From: Alphaproteobacteria bacterium UBA6038
GTDB taxonomy: Bacteria; Pseudomonadota; Alphaproteobacteria; Micropepsales; Micropepsaceae
NCBI GenBank assembly: GCA_002429315.1
Contig: DIZC01000005.1
Coordinates: forward strand, 469 to 21,680
DNA length: 21,212 bases
Reading direction: 5' to 3'
Shown here: in pieces, positions 7,050-14,702 of the stretch
Position numbering within the stretch: position 1 is the stretch's first letter
How the letters are laid out: each line of letters starts with the position of its first letter
The notes under the pieces: generated by a model
What the model was told of the DNA's origin: nothing
The model's database searches: none
What the model saw: only the letters and a program-made list of their open reading frames with translations
Program-made: the position numbers and the translations under genes

Positions 7050-7166
7050 TATCGATCGCCCTCGGCGAGGGCCACCCGCGGCAAAACTTGCATGTCTTGA
7101 CATTTCCCCACCAACCGCGCCAAAGGCTTGGCTCAAAAGTTCCAATTCTTTCCGAAGGTAAGGAAA

Positions 7167-7340
7167 ATGAACGACGATATCGTGTATCGCATCTTTGTCG
7201 AGCTTGCCGTTTTGGAAGGCAAGCGCGATCCGGCAGGAAATTGGAAGACGAGCGAGCCCAAGGACGTCGGCCGCCTGCTGCGCCGGGCCTTCATGCTGGT
7301 CACACGGGCGTCAAGTCCAGGTCCGGACGATTCCGAATAG
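7167..7340 (+). CDS. Small conserved protein linked to sulfotransferase, copy B
   Basis: This is a 57-residue sister of the protein at 6145, with the same MNDD start, YRIFVELAVLE helix, KRD-x-x-G-x-W turn and V-x-RLL-x-RA second helix. The frame is open 13 codons further upstream, but the match to copy A begins exactly at Met 7167, and GAAGG at 7154-7158 lies eight bases before it. The tail after residue 48 (SPGPDDSE) is unrelated to copy A and acidic. It is placed just before sulfotransferase copy B (25 bases between stop and start), whereas copy A follows its enzyme. No known domain is recognised. Conservation despite silent-site divergence argues for a real protein with a structural or partner role. 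Confidence 0.75.
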   Translation: MNDDIVYRIFVELAVLEGKRDPAGNWKTSEPKDVGRLLRRAFMLVTRASSPGPDDSE

Positions 7341-7365
7341 CTGCCGGCAGAAAAGACAACCCAAG

Positions 7366-8169
7366 ATGCCTCTTGTCGTCGCGCACGGCCTGCCGAAATC
7401 GGGCAGCACGTTTCTGTACTACGTCGCCCGCGAGGCCGGGGCCCTCGCGAACGGCGCCTCACATTACAGGAGCAAGGAGGCGTTCTTCGGCAAAGATCAG
7501 ATGCCCGACTACATACATCACTTGACGGATGACATCGTAGAGCGGATTTTGCGTCAGCTGCCCGAGGGCGCGTTCTTCGTTCTGAAAACGCACGGCAGAC
7601 TGTCGCCGTCCCTGCGCGCGCGAGTTGCCGCGGGGGAGGTGCTGGCCCTCACATCGTTTCGCGATCCCCGCGATACCGTCATCTCAATGCTCGATTCCGG
7701 CGTGCGCGATCGGGAACGCGGCGCAGACCGCCCTTTCGCCGAAATGACGAGCGTCAAAGATACTCTGCAGCCCCTAAAATTCAGTCTCACAATCGCGCGG
7801 GAGTGGATGACGTGCGAGCGGGTCCTGCAGGTGCCCTACTATCTCATCGCCACCGAACAGAATTTTACCATTCGTCTGTTGGTCAGACACCTCGGCCTGG
7901 ACTTTTTCTGGCGGGCGCTGACGGCGCACTTCTCCATCAACCGCGAGCAAAGAATTACGGAGTTCAACAAGGGAATCGCCGATCGCTTTATCGACGATTT
8001 GCCGCCCGGCGATACGCTTCGGCTAACGCAGGATTTCGCCGCGGAGATCGCCGACATCGACTGCGCGACGGCCATGTGGATGAGCCGATACGGCTACCGC
8101 ATGCTATACAGCCATCTCGCCGGCCTTCGCGAAAAGCGCCTTGCCGCGCTATCATTCAGGATTAACTAG
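7366..8169 (+). CDS. Sulfotransferase, copy B of a duplicated module
   Basis: This 267-residue paralogue of the enzyme at 5260 aligns along its length. The frame is open upstream to 7195, but ATG 7366 matches the start of copy A (MPLVVAHGLPKSGSTF) and the longer form would overlap the small gene. AHGLPKSGSTF (6-16) is the PAPS loop, FVLKTHGRL (71-79) the shared strand, and TSFRDPRDTVIS (96-107) the 3'-phosphate site. FNKGIADRFIDDL (200-212) is the subclass signature. Outside these motifs the copies differ widely, most in the acceptor-facing middle (about 110-150), so they may sulfate different positions. The stop TAG is in frame with the next gene, 48 bases upstream of its GTG. Confidence 0.86.
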   Translation: MPLVVAHGLPKSGSTFLYYVAREAGALANGASHYRSKEAFFGKDQMPDYIHHLTDDIVERILRQLPEGAFFVLKTHGRLSPSLRARVAAGEVLALTSFRDPRDTVISMLDSGVRDRERGADRPFAEMTSVKDTLQPLKFSLTIAREWMTCERVLQVPYYLIATEQNFTIRLLVRHLGLDFFWRALTAHFSINREQRITEFNKGIADRFIDDLPPGDTLRLTQDFAAEIADIDCATAMWMSRYGYRMLYSHLAGLREKRLAALSFRIN

Positions 8170-8217
8170 CAGCGGCGCGCGGCGCAACGCTGGTGCTGGG
8201 AGCGCAGGCAAGGCATC

Positions 8218-11200
8218 GTGAGGTACGAAGAATACATTGCTGCGGTCGATCCGCTGCGTCACAGCGGGAACTGGCCGGGCGTGCTCGATCTGGCGGAAAA
8301 ATACTTCGCAGAGAGCCGGTCCGGGGCAAGCCTCGTGCATCTGTGCGAAGCGCTAATTCACACTCGCCAAAGCGATCGGTTCCGCACGTGCCTTTCCGAT
8401 CTGCGCGAGATCGCCCCCGCATCGCCCGACATTGCCCGTCTCGAAGCACTCTGCGCAATGATAATGCCCCGTCCAATCGAGGCATCCGCAGAGGAGCCTC
8501 AGAGTTTCGCTGCCTATCTCAGCGAGGTCGAACCGCTCCGCGCCCAAGGGGATTGGGAGCGGGTGCGGCCGTTGGCGCAAGCGCGGTTCGAAATTGCAGG
8601 CGAGGCCGCGAGCCTGTTGCACCTGTGCGAGGCGCTGCTTCACACCGGCGATCGGGACGCGCTCGCCGCCGCGTTGGGCAAATTGCGAATCCTCGCGCCC
8701 GACTCGCCGGACGTTTTGCGGCTCGATGCCCAGTATCACAACGCAATCGAAGATTTCGATGGCGCCATCGCACTGTGGAAGGAGGTGTCGCTGCGTTTTC
8801 CGGAGGATGCCGAGCCTTACGCGAGCATCGCGCAAATCCTTCTCCTCCAGGAGCAATACGCCCCGCTGGCGCAATTGCTGGCATTGCTTCCGAAGACTGT
8901 CGCGTCCGACTATGGATTGCGCAACATAGATCACGCCTTCCTGGAATCGCTGCGCCGGCGAGGCGCACCCTTTGCGCTGTCGCTTGCGCGGCGGCTGAGT
9001 GCAGCAGCAGACGCAAAGACTATCGATTGGCTGGTTTCCGCGGTCCGTCGCACGGGCAGCGGGGATCTTCTTCTGAAGCTCGTGCTGGGACTCGATGAGG
9101 AAGCGTTGCACGCTCCGGCGCTGCGCGGCCTTGAGTTGCTGCGTGAATTCATTCCGCACGATTTCGACCACGATCTTCTGCGCTTGCGCCTGTTGACCGC
9201 GCTCGGTCGACGGGAGGAAGCGATGTCCCTCGCCCGCTCGCTTGCCTCAATGCCGGACAGCCCTCTGAGGACAGCCGAGCGGTATGCCTCCTTTGTGGAA
9301 AGCTATCACGGCATATTCGGACAGGATGATTTCCTGGCATCGGTTCTCTGCCAGGCTGGCGCAGCGATCCAAAAGTCCGGCGATCTTTCGGAACTGGTCC
9401 GTCGTCTGGAAGGCCTCGGCGGCGGCTCGGTGGTCCGTGAAGTGCTCATGTCTCTGCCGCCTCCAAGCCAGAACGCGATGCGTGCCGAATACGATCTTTG
9501 GCGGATTGTCCATGGCGCGTTCGCTGCGGCAGAGGATCCGGTCTCCTCTTTTGTCGAGCGGTTTCAAACCGCCGATCCCGCCTCGATCGCGCAATTCAAC
9601 CAAATTGCCAGCAGCCTGTTCCAAGGCGGCAGATTTGAACTTCTTGCGCGTGTTCTGGACGCCTTTGCAGGGACTCCGTTCGAGACGCCAAAAGCGATCC
9701 GCTTGCGCGCCATACTGGCGAGCCGTCTCGAACGCTGGAGAGACGCGGCGAGAGAATGGGCCAAGGTCATGGCCAAGAATCCGGACGACGGCTGGGCGAG
9801 CCTGAACGTTATCAACGCCCAAATCCATTGCGGCGAGTTCGACTCCGCCCGCCACGGCCTCGCCACGTTGTTGCAGTCCGGTCGCGCGGAGACCACCGGT
9901 GTACTCCCCGAAGCCGCTTCCTGCGCGCTCCGTCTGGGCGATCTGGAGACGGCGCAAGCTGTGCTGGAAGATCGGTCGTTCCGGCCGGAAGATTTGCGCC
10001 AACACCAGCGCATGCAACTCGCACGTGTTTTTGCGCTGTCCGGCCGAACCGATGACGCGCTCGCCTTCTATGGCAAAAAGCAGGATCTGCGCCCCATCGC
10101 AGACGACAACCTTGCTCTGATTGTCGATCCGGGGCTGACGATCACGTCAGGGCACCACCTGAACTACACGCTGTTTTGCTGGGATTTGTTCCAAAAACTG
10201 ATCGGCGCCGGGCAGCCGCTGACGCCGCTGCTGCTGTGCGGTGGCGGCGTTCCGCTGTCTGCGGAGGTGAAAGCGCTGAACGTTCGTCCCGACCTCGTGT
10301 TCGAGCCGTATGCGTACGAGGAAGCGCCGACAGTCCATCGCTATCTTCGCCCGCTCAACGAATGCCTCTATCGCGACCTTTCGCGGCCAGAGATCGCTGG
10401 GCGGGTGAGCCTCGTCGTCGTCCATTCGATGCGGGCCGTCATGGTCGAGGGATTCAGCCGCTGGGCTGCCGATGTGTTCCGCGAACAGCCCGGTGTGGCG
10501 GTGGTCGGCCTTATCGAGGTGGATCACCTTGCCGAATCGCCGGAGGTCATCCGCTTTTACGAAGATATTTATCGCGAGGGGCTCAGCCGGATGGCGGCGC
10601 ATCCCAACATCCACCTGTTGGTTTACGTCGAGACGCGGATGGGAAAGGAATTCCTGGAGCGGCTCGGCATCGCCGGGATGGAGGTGAAGCTCTACCCCTA
10701 CCTCGCCGCCAGCCTCAGCGCGAAATATTGCGCCCCTCTGGACGACGGGTTCCTGGAGCGTCCGATCTGCCTCGGTGCGGTGGGTGGAACTCGGCAGGAT
10801 CGCGGTTCGTGGATCTTTCCAAGACTGATTGCCAACACGCAGGATCTCGCGGGCTCCTGCCGCTGGAAGCTCCAACTCGATCGCCAGAAGCTCAGCACGA
10901 TGCTCAGCGAAGCAGACATGCCGCTGGTAGAGGCACTTTCGGCGTTTCCAAACGTGTCCATCGTCGATCAAACGCTGACCAGTGCCGGCTATTACGAATT
11001 GCTCGACCAAATCGACGTTGTGATCCTGCCTTACCAGGACCGCTATTCCGTGTCCGGTTCCGGCGTGTTGTACGAAGCCGTTTACATGGGCAAGTACCTG
11101 CTTGTGCCGTCCAGAACCTTCATGCCGGAAGAACTCGCCCGCCTCGGTCATCCGCACCGGGTTTTCGAGGAGCCCACATTGGCGTGTATTGAGGAGCAGG

Positions 11201-11328
11201 TCCGCTGGGTCGTGCAGAACCAGGCGCAGGTCAAAAGGGAACTCACGACTCTGCGGCAAGGCAAGCCGCATGCGCTACCGGCGGAGGAATTCTGTCGCAG
11301 CATCGCCCGCGCGCTTCACGGAATCTGA
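8218..11328 (+). CDS. Large TPR-repeat protein with C-terminal GT-B-like glycosyltransferase domain
   Basis: This 1036-residue protein starts at GTG 8218, the only usable start after the in-frame TAG at 8167. The N-terminal two-thirds is helical repeat. Residues 3-77 and 97-171 align without gaps at an offset of 94, with 34 of 75 identical, including ASL-x-HLCEAL-x-HT and AP-x-SPD-x-x-RL. More TPR-like helices follow to about 620. From about 633 the chain changes to alternating strand and helix, starting near GHHLNYTLFCWDL, and ends with VVILPYQDRYSVSGSGVLYE followed by AVYMGKYLLVPS (934-965). This resembles the nucleotide-sugar binding half of GT4-like GT-B enzymes (P-Y, S-G-V-L-x-E-A, G-K). 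The likely role is glycosyl transfer, with the repeats as a scaffold. Donor and acceptor are unknown. No membrane segment is seen. Confidence 0.72.
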   Translation: MRYEEYIAAVDPLRHSGNWPGVLDLAEKYFAESRSGASLVHLCEALIHTRQSDRFRTCLSDLREIAPASPDIARLEALCAMIMPRPIEASAEEPQSFAAYLSEVEPLRAQGDWERVRPLAQARFEIAGEAASLLHLCEALLHTGDRDALAAALGKLRILAPDSPDVLRLDAQYHNAIEDFDGAIALWKEVSLRFPEDAEPYASIAQILLLQEQYAPLAQLLALLPKTVASDYGLRNIDHAFLESLRRRGAPFALSLARRLSAAADAKTIDWLVSAVRRTGSGDLLLKLVLGLDEEALHAPALRGLELLREFIPHDFDHDLLRLRLLTALGRREEAMSLARSLASMPDSPLRTAERYASFVESYHGIFGQDDFLASVLCQAGAAIQKSGDLSELVRRLEGLGGGSVVREVLMSLPPPSQNAMRAEYDLWRIVHGAFAAAEDPVSSFVERFQTADPASIAQFNQIASSLFQGGRFELLARVLDAFAGTPFETPKAIRLRAILASRLERWRDAAREWAKVMAKNPDDGWASLNVINAQIHCGEFDSARHGLATLLQSGRAETTGVLPEAASCALRLGDLETAQAVLEDRSFRPEDLRQHQRMQLARVFALSGRTDDALAFYGKKQDLRPIADDNLALIVDPGLTITSGHHLNYTLFCWDLFQKLIGAGQPLTPLLLCGGGVPLSAEVKALNVRPDLVFEPYAYEEAPTVHRYLRPLNECLYRDLSRPEIAGRVSLVVVHSMRAVMVEGFSRWAADVFREQPGVAVVGLIEVDHLAESPEVIRFYEDIYREGLSRMAAHPNIHLLVYVETRMGKEFLERLGIAGMEVKLYPYLAASLSAKYCAPLDDGFLERPICLGAVGGTRQDRGSWIFPRLIANTQDLAGSCRWKLQLDRQKLSTMLSEADMPLVEALSAFPNVSIVDQTLTSAGYYELLDQIDVVILPYQDRYSVSGSGVLYEAVYMGKYLLVPSRTFMPEELARLGHPHRVFEEPTLACIEEQVRWVVQNQAQVKRELTTLRQGKPHALPAEEFCRSIARALHGI

Positions 11329-11357
11329 GCGAGGCCTGGCAGCAGATTGCACCGAGC

Positions 11358-12299
11358 TCAGGCGGCTGCCGCGCTGTTCTGCACAAACCATTCATACGCA
11401 TTGGCAAGCCCGATATGGAGATCGTATTTTGGGCGCCACCCCGCGGCGAGCAGCCTGTCTCCGTTCACCCGCTTCTGCGGCGTGCCGTCCGGCTTGCTGA
11501 GATCGTGTTGGAATTTGCCGTCCCAGCCGACCACTTTCGCGATTGCCCTGGCGATATCGAGAATCGTATGATCCTCGCCCTGGCCGACGTTGATGATGTC
11601 TTCGCTGGAATAGCGCTCCAGAAGAAAGACGCAGGCGTCCGCGAGATCGTCCACGTGCATCAACTCGCGGCGCGGTTTGCCGGTGCCCCACATCATCACA
11701 GCTTTCTTCCCGGCCATTTTTGCTTCGTGGATACGCCGGATGAGCGCGGCCACCATATGGCTGTTGGTCGGGTGGTAGTTGTCGCCGGGGCCGAAAAGGT
11801 TGGTTGGCATGGCGGAAATGTAGTCGCGCCCGTATTGCCGGCGATAGGCTTGCGCAAGCTTGATGCCTGCAATTTTTGCGACCGCATACCATTCATTGGT
11901 CGGTTCCAGGGGGCCGGTCAGAAGGCAATCCTCGCGCAGCGGCTGTTTGGCGTCGCGCGGATAGATACAGGTCGAGCCGAGGAACATCAGGCGCGGCACC
12001 CCCTCCTCATGCGCGGCGCCGATAGTGCTGAGCTCGATGGCCAGGTTGTCCCGCAGGAAATCCACGGGATAGGTGTCATTGGCGAGAATGCCGCCGACTT
12101 TGGCCGCGGCCACGACAATGGCGTCCGGCTTCACCGCCTGCACATACGACCGCGTTGCGCGCGCATCCGTAAGATCGAGCTCGCTGCGCGCCACCGTCAC
12201 CACATCGGCCTCGGCCTGCCTCAGCCGACGGGCAATGGCGCTCCCCACCATGCCGCGATGACCGGCCACCCAGATGCGCTTTCCCGCAAGCGGAAACAT
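11358..12299 (-). CDS. fcl: GDP-L-fucose synthase
   Basis: This 313-residue NADPH-dependent epimerase/reductase converts GDP-4-keto-6-deoxy-D-mannose to GDP-L-fucose, the second step after gmd. ATG 12299 gives the normal family length and places the Rossmann motif WVAGHRGMVGSA at 10-21. An in-frame extension to 12374 would overlap the sulfotransferase. Other marks are AAAKVGGILAN (64-74), the catalytic serine region FLGSTCIYP (107-114), the Tyr138-x3-Lys142 pair in NEWYAVAKIAG, and MPTNLFGPGDNYHP (164-177). It is the last gene of the minus-strand run, seven bases after the sulfotransferase stop, and converges with the TPR gene. gmd lies 2.4 kb away on the other strand. In rhizobia the orthologous enzyme of Nod-factor loci is called NolK. 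Confidence 0.95.
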   Translation of the reverse strand: MFPLAGKRIWVAGHRGMVGSAIARRLRQAEADVVTVARSELDLTDARATRSYVQAVKPDAIVVAAAKVGGILANDTYPVDFLRDNLAIELSTIGAAHEEGVPRLMFLGSTCIYPRDAKQPLREDCLLTGPLEPTNEWYAVAKIAGIKLAQAYRRQYGRDYISAMPTNLFGPGDNYHPTNSHMVAALIRRIHEAKMAGKKAVMMWGTGKPRRELMHVDDLADACVFLLERYSSEDIINVGQGEDHTILDIARAIAKVVGWDGKFQHDLSKPDGTPQKRVNGDRLLAAGWRPKYDLHIGLANAYEWFVQNSAAAA

Positions 12300-12306
12300 A
12301 TTCGGC

Positions 12307-13134
12307 TCAAACACGCGCCAGACTTTCCTTTTCGGAGTAATCATATGCGGAGAGAACTTCCGCGAGAATATCATTCATTTGGCCGATCGTTCCGGATTTG
12401 AGCTTCCGGCGGTGATCGCCGGGCGCGACCTGACGGATATGCGCGTGGATGTCTTCTTTTTCCGGCCGCTCGTCGATCGTTCCCGCAAGACGGGTGAGCG
12501 CCGCCGGAGGGATGTCTATCTCGAAATGCCGGGCGAGGTCCGACAGAAATGCATGCTTGTCGAAGATGACATCTTCATAGCGACGCAGCGTCAGCCTTGT
12601 CCGGTGTAGCGGCGCATATTCTCGAAAGCGCTGCACCAGGATAGGTGCCTGCTGCAGCGCGTAGGTATCGATATCGACGGTCTGAAGGCGTTGCCGCATC
12701 TGCAGAATCGCCTCGCCGCCGGCGCCAGCAGTCGTGTGGCTGTATTTCAGGGAGAAGTATTTCGAGGTGGCGATATCGCGGGGATCGCGGACGAGCAGAT
12801 AGGTCCGGCTTTCAGGGGTGAGCGGAATGTCATAAGCAGCCGGAAACTGCCGCCAGCCTGCGAACAATACCTCTCGGTTATCGAGCCAGCCAAAGACGGT
12901 CGCTTTGTCATTCCGCGACAGAGTTGCCGTGTCCGGCGGAATGCCCGCAGAATGCATCATGCGCGGAAGATCAGCGTACTTGATTGCCGCGCGGCGGGCC
13001 ATTCGCCGCAGCGCCATGAACAACATCGAGCTGCCGCCCTTGTGGATGCCGAACACGAATCCACCTGCGGACGCAGTCCCGGGTATTTCTTCGGGAAGCT
13101 CGACCTTTCGGCCGTCAATCTCAATGGTGGCCAT
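12307..13134 (-). CDS. Sulfotransferase, paralogue of the one at 20375
   Basis: This is a 275-residue protein. An N-terminal strand pair, MATIEIDGRKVELPEEIPG, precedes the PAPS loop GGFVFGIHKGGSSMLFMALR (24-43), in which the usual P/R-S/T-G-T is HKGGSS. TYLLVRDPRDIATSKYFSLK (111-130) is the 3'-phosphate region, LRRYEDVIFD (183-192) the RYED motif, and DIHAHIRQVAPGDHRRKL (228-245) a subclass signature near the C-terminus. The ATG comes three bases after the stop of the glycosyltransferase gene and the stop is seven bases before fcl, so the three are surely cotranscribed. That placement suggests it sulfates the sugar added by its neighbour, possibly fucose. The acceptor is inferred. Confidence 0.86.
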   Translation of the reverse strand: MATIEIDGRKVELPEEIPGTASAGGFVFGIHKGGSSMLFMALRRMARRAAIKYADLPRMMHSAGIPPDTATLSRNDKATVFGWLDNREVLFAGWRQFPAAYDIPLTPESRTYLLVRDPRDIATSKYFSLKYSHTTAGAGGEAILQMRQRLQTVDIDTYALQQAPILVQRFREYAPLHRTRLTLRRYEDVIFDKHAFLSDLARHFEIDIPPAALTRLAGTIDERPEKEDIHAHIRQVAPGDHRRKLKSGTIGQMNDILAEVLSAYDYSEKESLARV

Positions 13135-13137
13135 GCT

Positions 13138-14358
13138 TCACCCGAAGATCGCCCGGCTGCGGGCAACCACCTCGCCGTCGCGCGAAATTTCGAAGATGCC
13201 TCTGGTGATCTTCAAGACGTCCTCACCGGCGGGAACCGGCTCGGCGTCTTTCGTCACGTGGTGGCGAAAGGCGATACGCACGAATGGATGTCGCTCTGCG
13301 AAGGCATGGGCCACCGTGCACCACACGGAATTCTTTTCCGGTTGGCGGATGCTTCGGCTGCTCGCCAGCAATGTGCCGTTACAATCGCGCATTTCGATGC
13401 GCAGTCCGTGCCGGAGCGGCGCTTCGAAGCCCGCCGAAACGCGCAGCGCCATGCCCGGTGCAAAACTTGCGCCCGGCAGCCACAAAGAGCGAATGACCCC
13501 GCCGTCGTGGGACAGCATCACTGGCTCGCCTTCCCTGTCGCTGAGCCTTACGCCGCCCTCGGTGCGCATTTTTCCCAGACCTATGCCGCTTCGCGCATGC
13601 TGCGCGTTGGGCGCCAGCGGACCATGGACTAGAACGGCACCCGGATAGCGCTGCAGAACATCCTTGCGCGTCCACAAATAGTCGCCGTGCTGCTCGGCAT
13701 AGCCGGCGATGTTCACAATGGCATTGCAGATGCGGAAGCGGTCGATCACTTCGCGCGAAATGATCCAGTCATAGTGGCCGGGATTCTCCATTTCCGGCCG
13801 ATGCAGGAAGGTTTCCCAAGCACAATCGTAGGCGAGATCCGGATCGACTTCCTGGATGTGTCGATGCATCCAGGGCCAGAGAATGGTTTCCAGGAAATCC
13901 CAGAATGCAGGGTCGCCGATATGGTAGAGCGCATTGCCGTTGATGTGTCGCGCCAGGGTGCGATGCAGCGGCGAGGCGCCGCGATAATGCGAACCGATCA
14001 TCCAGGCATCGTCGTTCTGCGAGCAGAGTTTCTCCAGGCGCTGCAGCCAATGGGTCGCGATCGGCTGGCAGTCGGTTTCCATCAGCAGCACGAAATCGCA
14101 ATCGGCGCGCAGCCGCTTCATCGTTTCGTAGAACAGCCAGTTGGGGCCGGCCTTATTGCCGTAAGGCGAACCCAGCACCTTCGAATTGCGGATATAGACG
14201 TCCTTTTCGGGCGGCAGATCGCAAAAATGCACTTCGATGCAAGAGAACAGTTCGCCGAGAATGGCGTGGCGCCCGAATTCCTCCGTAAGCTGGCGCGCGT
14301 ATTCGGGCTTGTCGCCGCAATTGAACGAAAAAATGAGCCGTGGCGGCGGCCCCGGCAT
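13138..14358 (-). CDS. Putative GT-A-like glycosyltransferase with C-terminal beta-rich domain
   Basis: This is a 406-residue protein if it starts at ATG 14358. A GTG at 14574 would add 72 Arg/Ser/Ala-rich residues that look less like protein. Residues 5-255 alternate strands and helices and contain CDFVLLMETDCQPIATHWL (87-105), which resembles the acidic metal/nucleotide motif of GT-A enzymes, and ARHINGNALYHIGDPAFW (136-153), a likely acceptor or donor contact. Residues 266-406 form a separate beta-rich region (LSDREGEPVMLSHDGGV onward) of unknown fold, perhaps carbohydrate binding. It heads a tightly packed run with a sulfotransferase and fcl, so it could be the fucosyltransferase. That is an inference from position. 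It does not look like NodZ or GT11 fucosyltransferases. Confidence 0.6.
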   Translation of the reverse strand: MPGPPPRLIFSFNCGDKPEYARQLTEEFGRHAILGELFSCIEVHFCDLPPEKDVYIRNSKVLGSPYGNKAGPNWLFYETMKRLRADCDFVLLMETDCQPIATHWLQRLEKLCSQNDDAWMIGSHYRGASPLHRTLARHINGNALYHIGDPAFWDFLETILWPWMHRHIQEVDPDLAYDCAWETFLHRPEMENPGHYDWIISREVIDRFRICNAIVNIAGYAEQHGDYLWTRKDVLQRYPGAVLVHGPLAPNAQHARSGIGLGKMRTEGGVRLSDREGEPVMLSHDGGVIRSLWLPGASFAPGMALRVSAGFEAPLRHGLRIEMRDCNGTLLASSRSIRQPEKNSVWCTVAHAFAERHPFVRIAFRHHVTKDAEPVPAGEDVLKITRGIFEISRDGEVVARSRAIFG

Positions 14359-14702
14359 GGGTTCGATCGTCGATTTGGCACCCGCCGATGACCGCGTGGC
14401 CCAATGACCCAAATTTGCCGCTGCTTGGGGCAATTCGCGTTCCGTCAGAGGACAGACAACAGCGCTCAACCGGCTGCGCCGCTCGCCGGTGACGCGCGAT
14501 CCGAGAGCCCGCGCCGGAGAGGGTGTCTCCGTCCGCAATCCCTGATGGAGCTTCTGGTCCAAGATGTCAGCCACGCAACGCGCCCACCAAGCCTGCCTTG
14601 AAGCTACTCATGCCGGAATCTGCCGGAGGGTCAAGGCGGGCGCGGATTGTATGGACGGAGGCTTCTCAGTAGTTTCCCGCCTCGCTTCTTAACGGATGGG
14701 CT
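14359..14702. other. Divergent intergenic region between the glycosyltransferase run and gmd
   Basis: This region separates two divergent units and should hold both promoters. The right 128 bases (14575-14702) are clearly non-coding; the left 216 bases are an open extension of the minus-strand gene that may or may not be translated. A TTGACC box on the minus strand (14634 to 14629) has only a poor -10 match 17 bases on. A GGATGGG precedes the gmd ATG. No operator or RNA element is recognised. Confidence 0.45.

Noticed and set aside
7097..7125. Consensus -35 box TTGACA before small-protein copy B
   Set aside because: The hexamer is perfect, but no acceptable -10 box lies 16-18 bases downstream, so a promoter is not claimed.
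10147..11271. 374-codon minus-strand ORF opposite the TPR/glycosyltransferase
   Set aside because: Shadow of the sense gene, whose GT-B-like motifs are in the other strand; no start-site support.
11415..12401. 328-codon plus-strand ORF opposite fcl
   Set aside because: fcl carries all catalytic residues on the minus strand; the antisense frame has no family features.
14359..14574. N-terminal extension of the putative glycosyltransferase to GTG 14574
   Set aside because: The extra 72 residues are Arg/Ser/Ala-rich with no domain, while the fold begins right after Met 14358. It remains possible.
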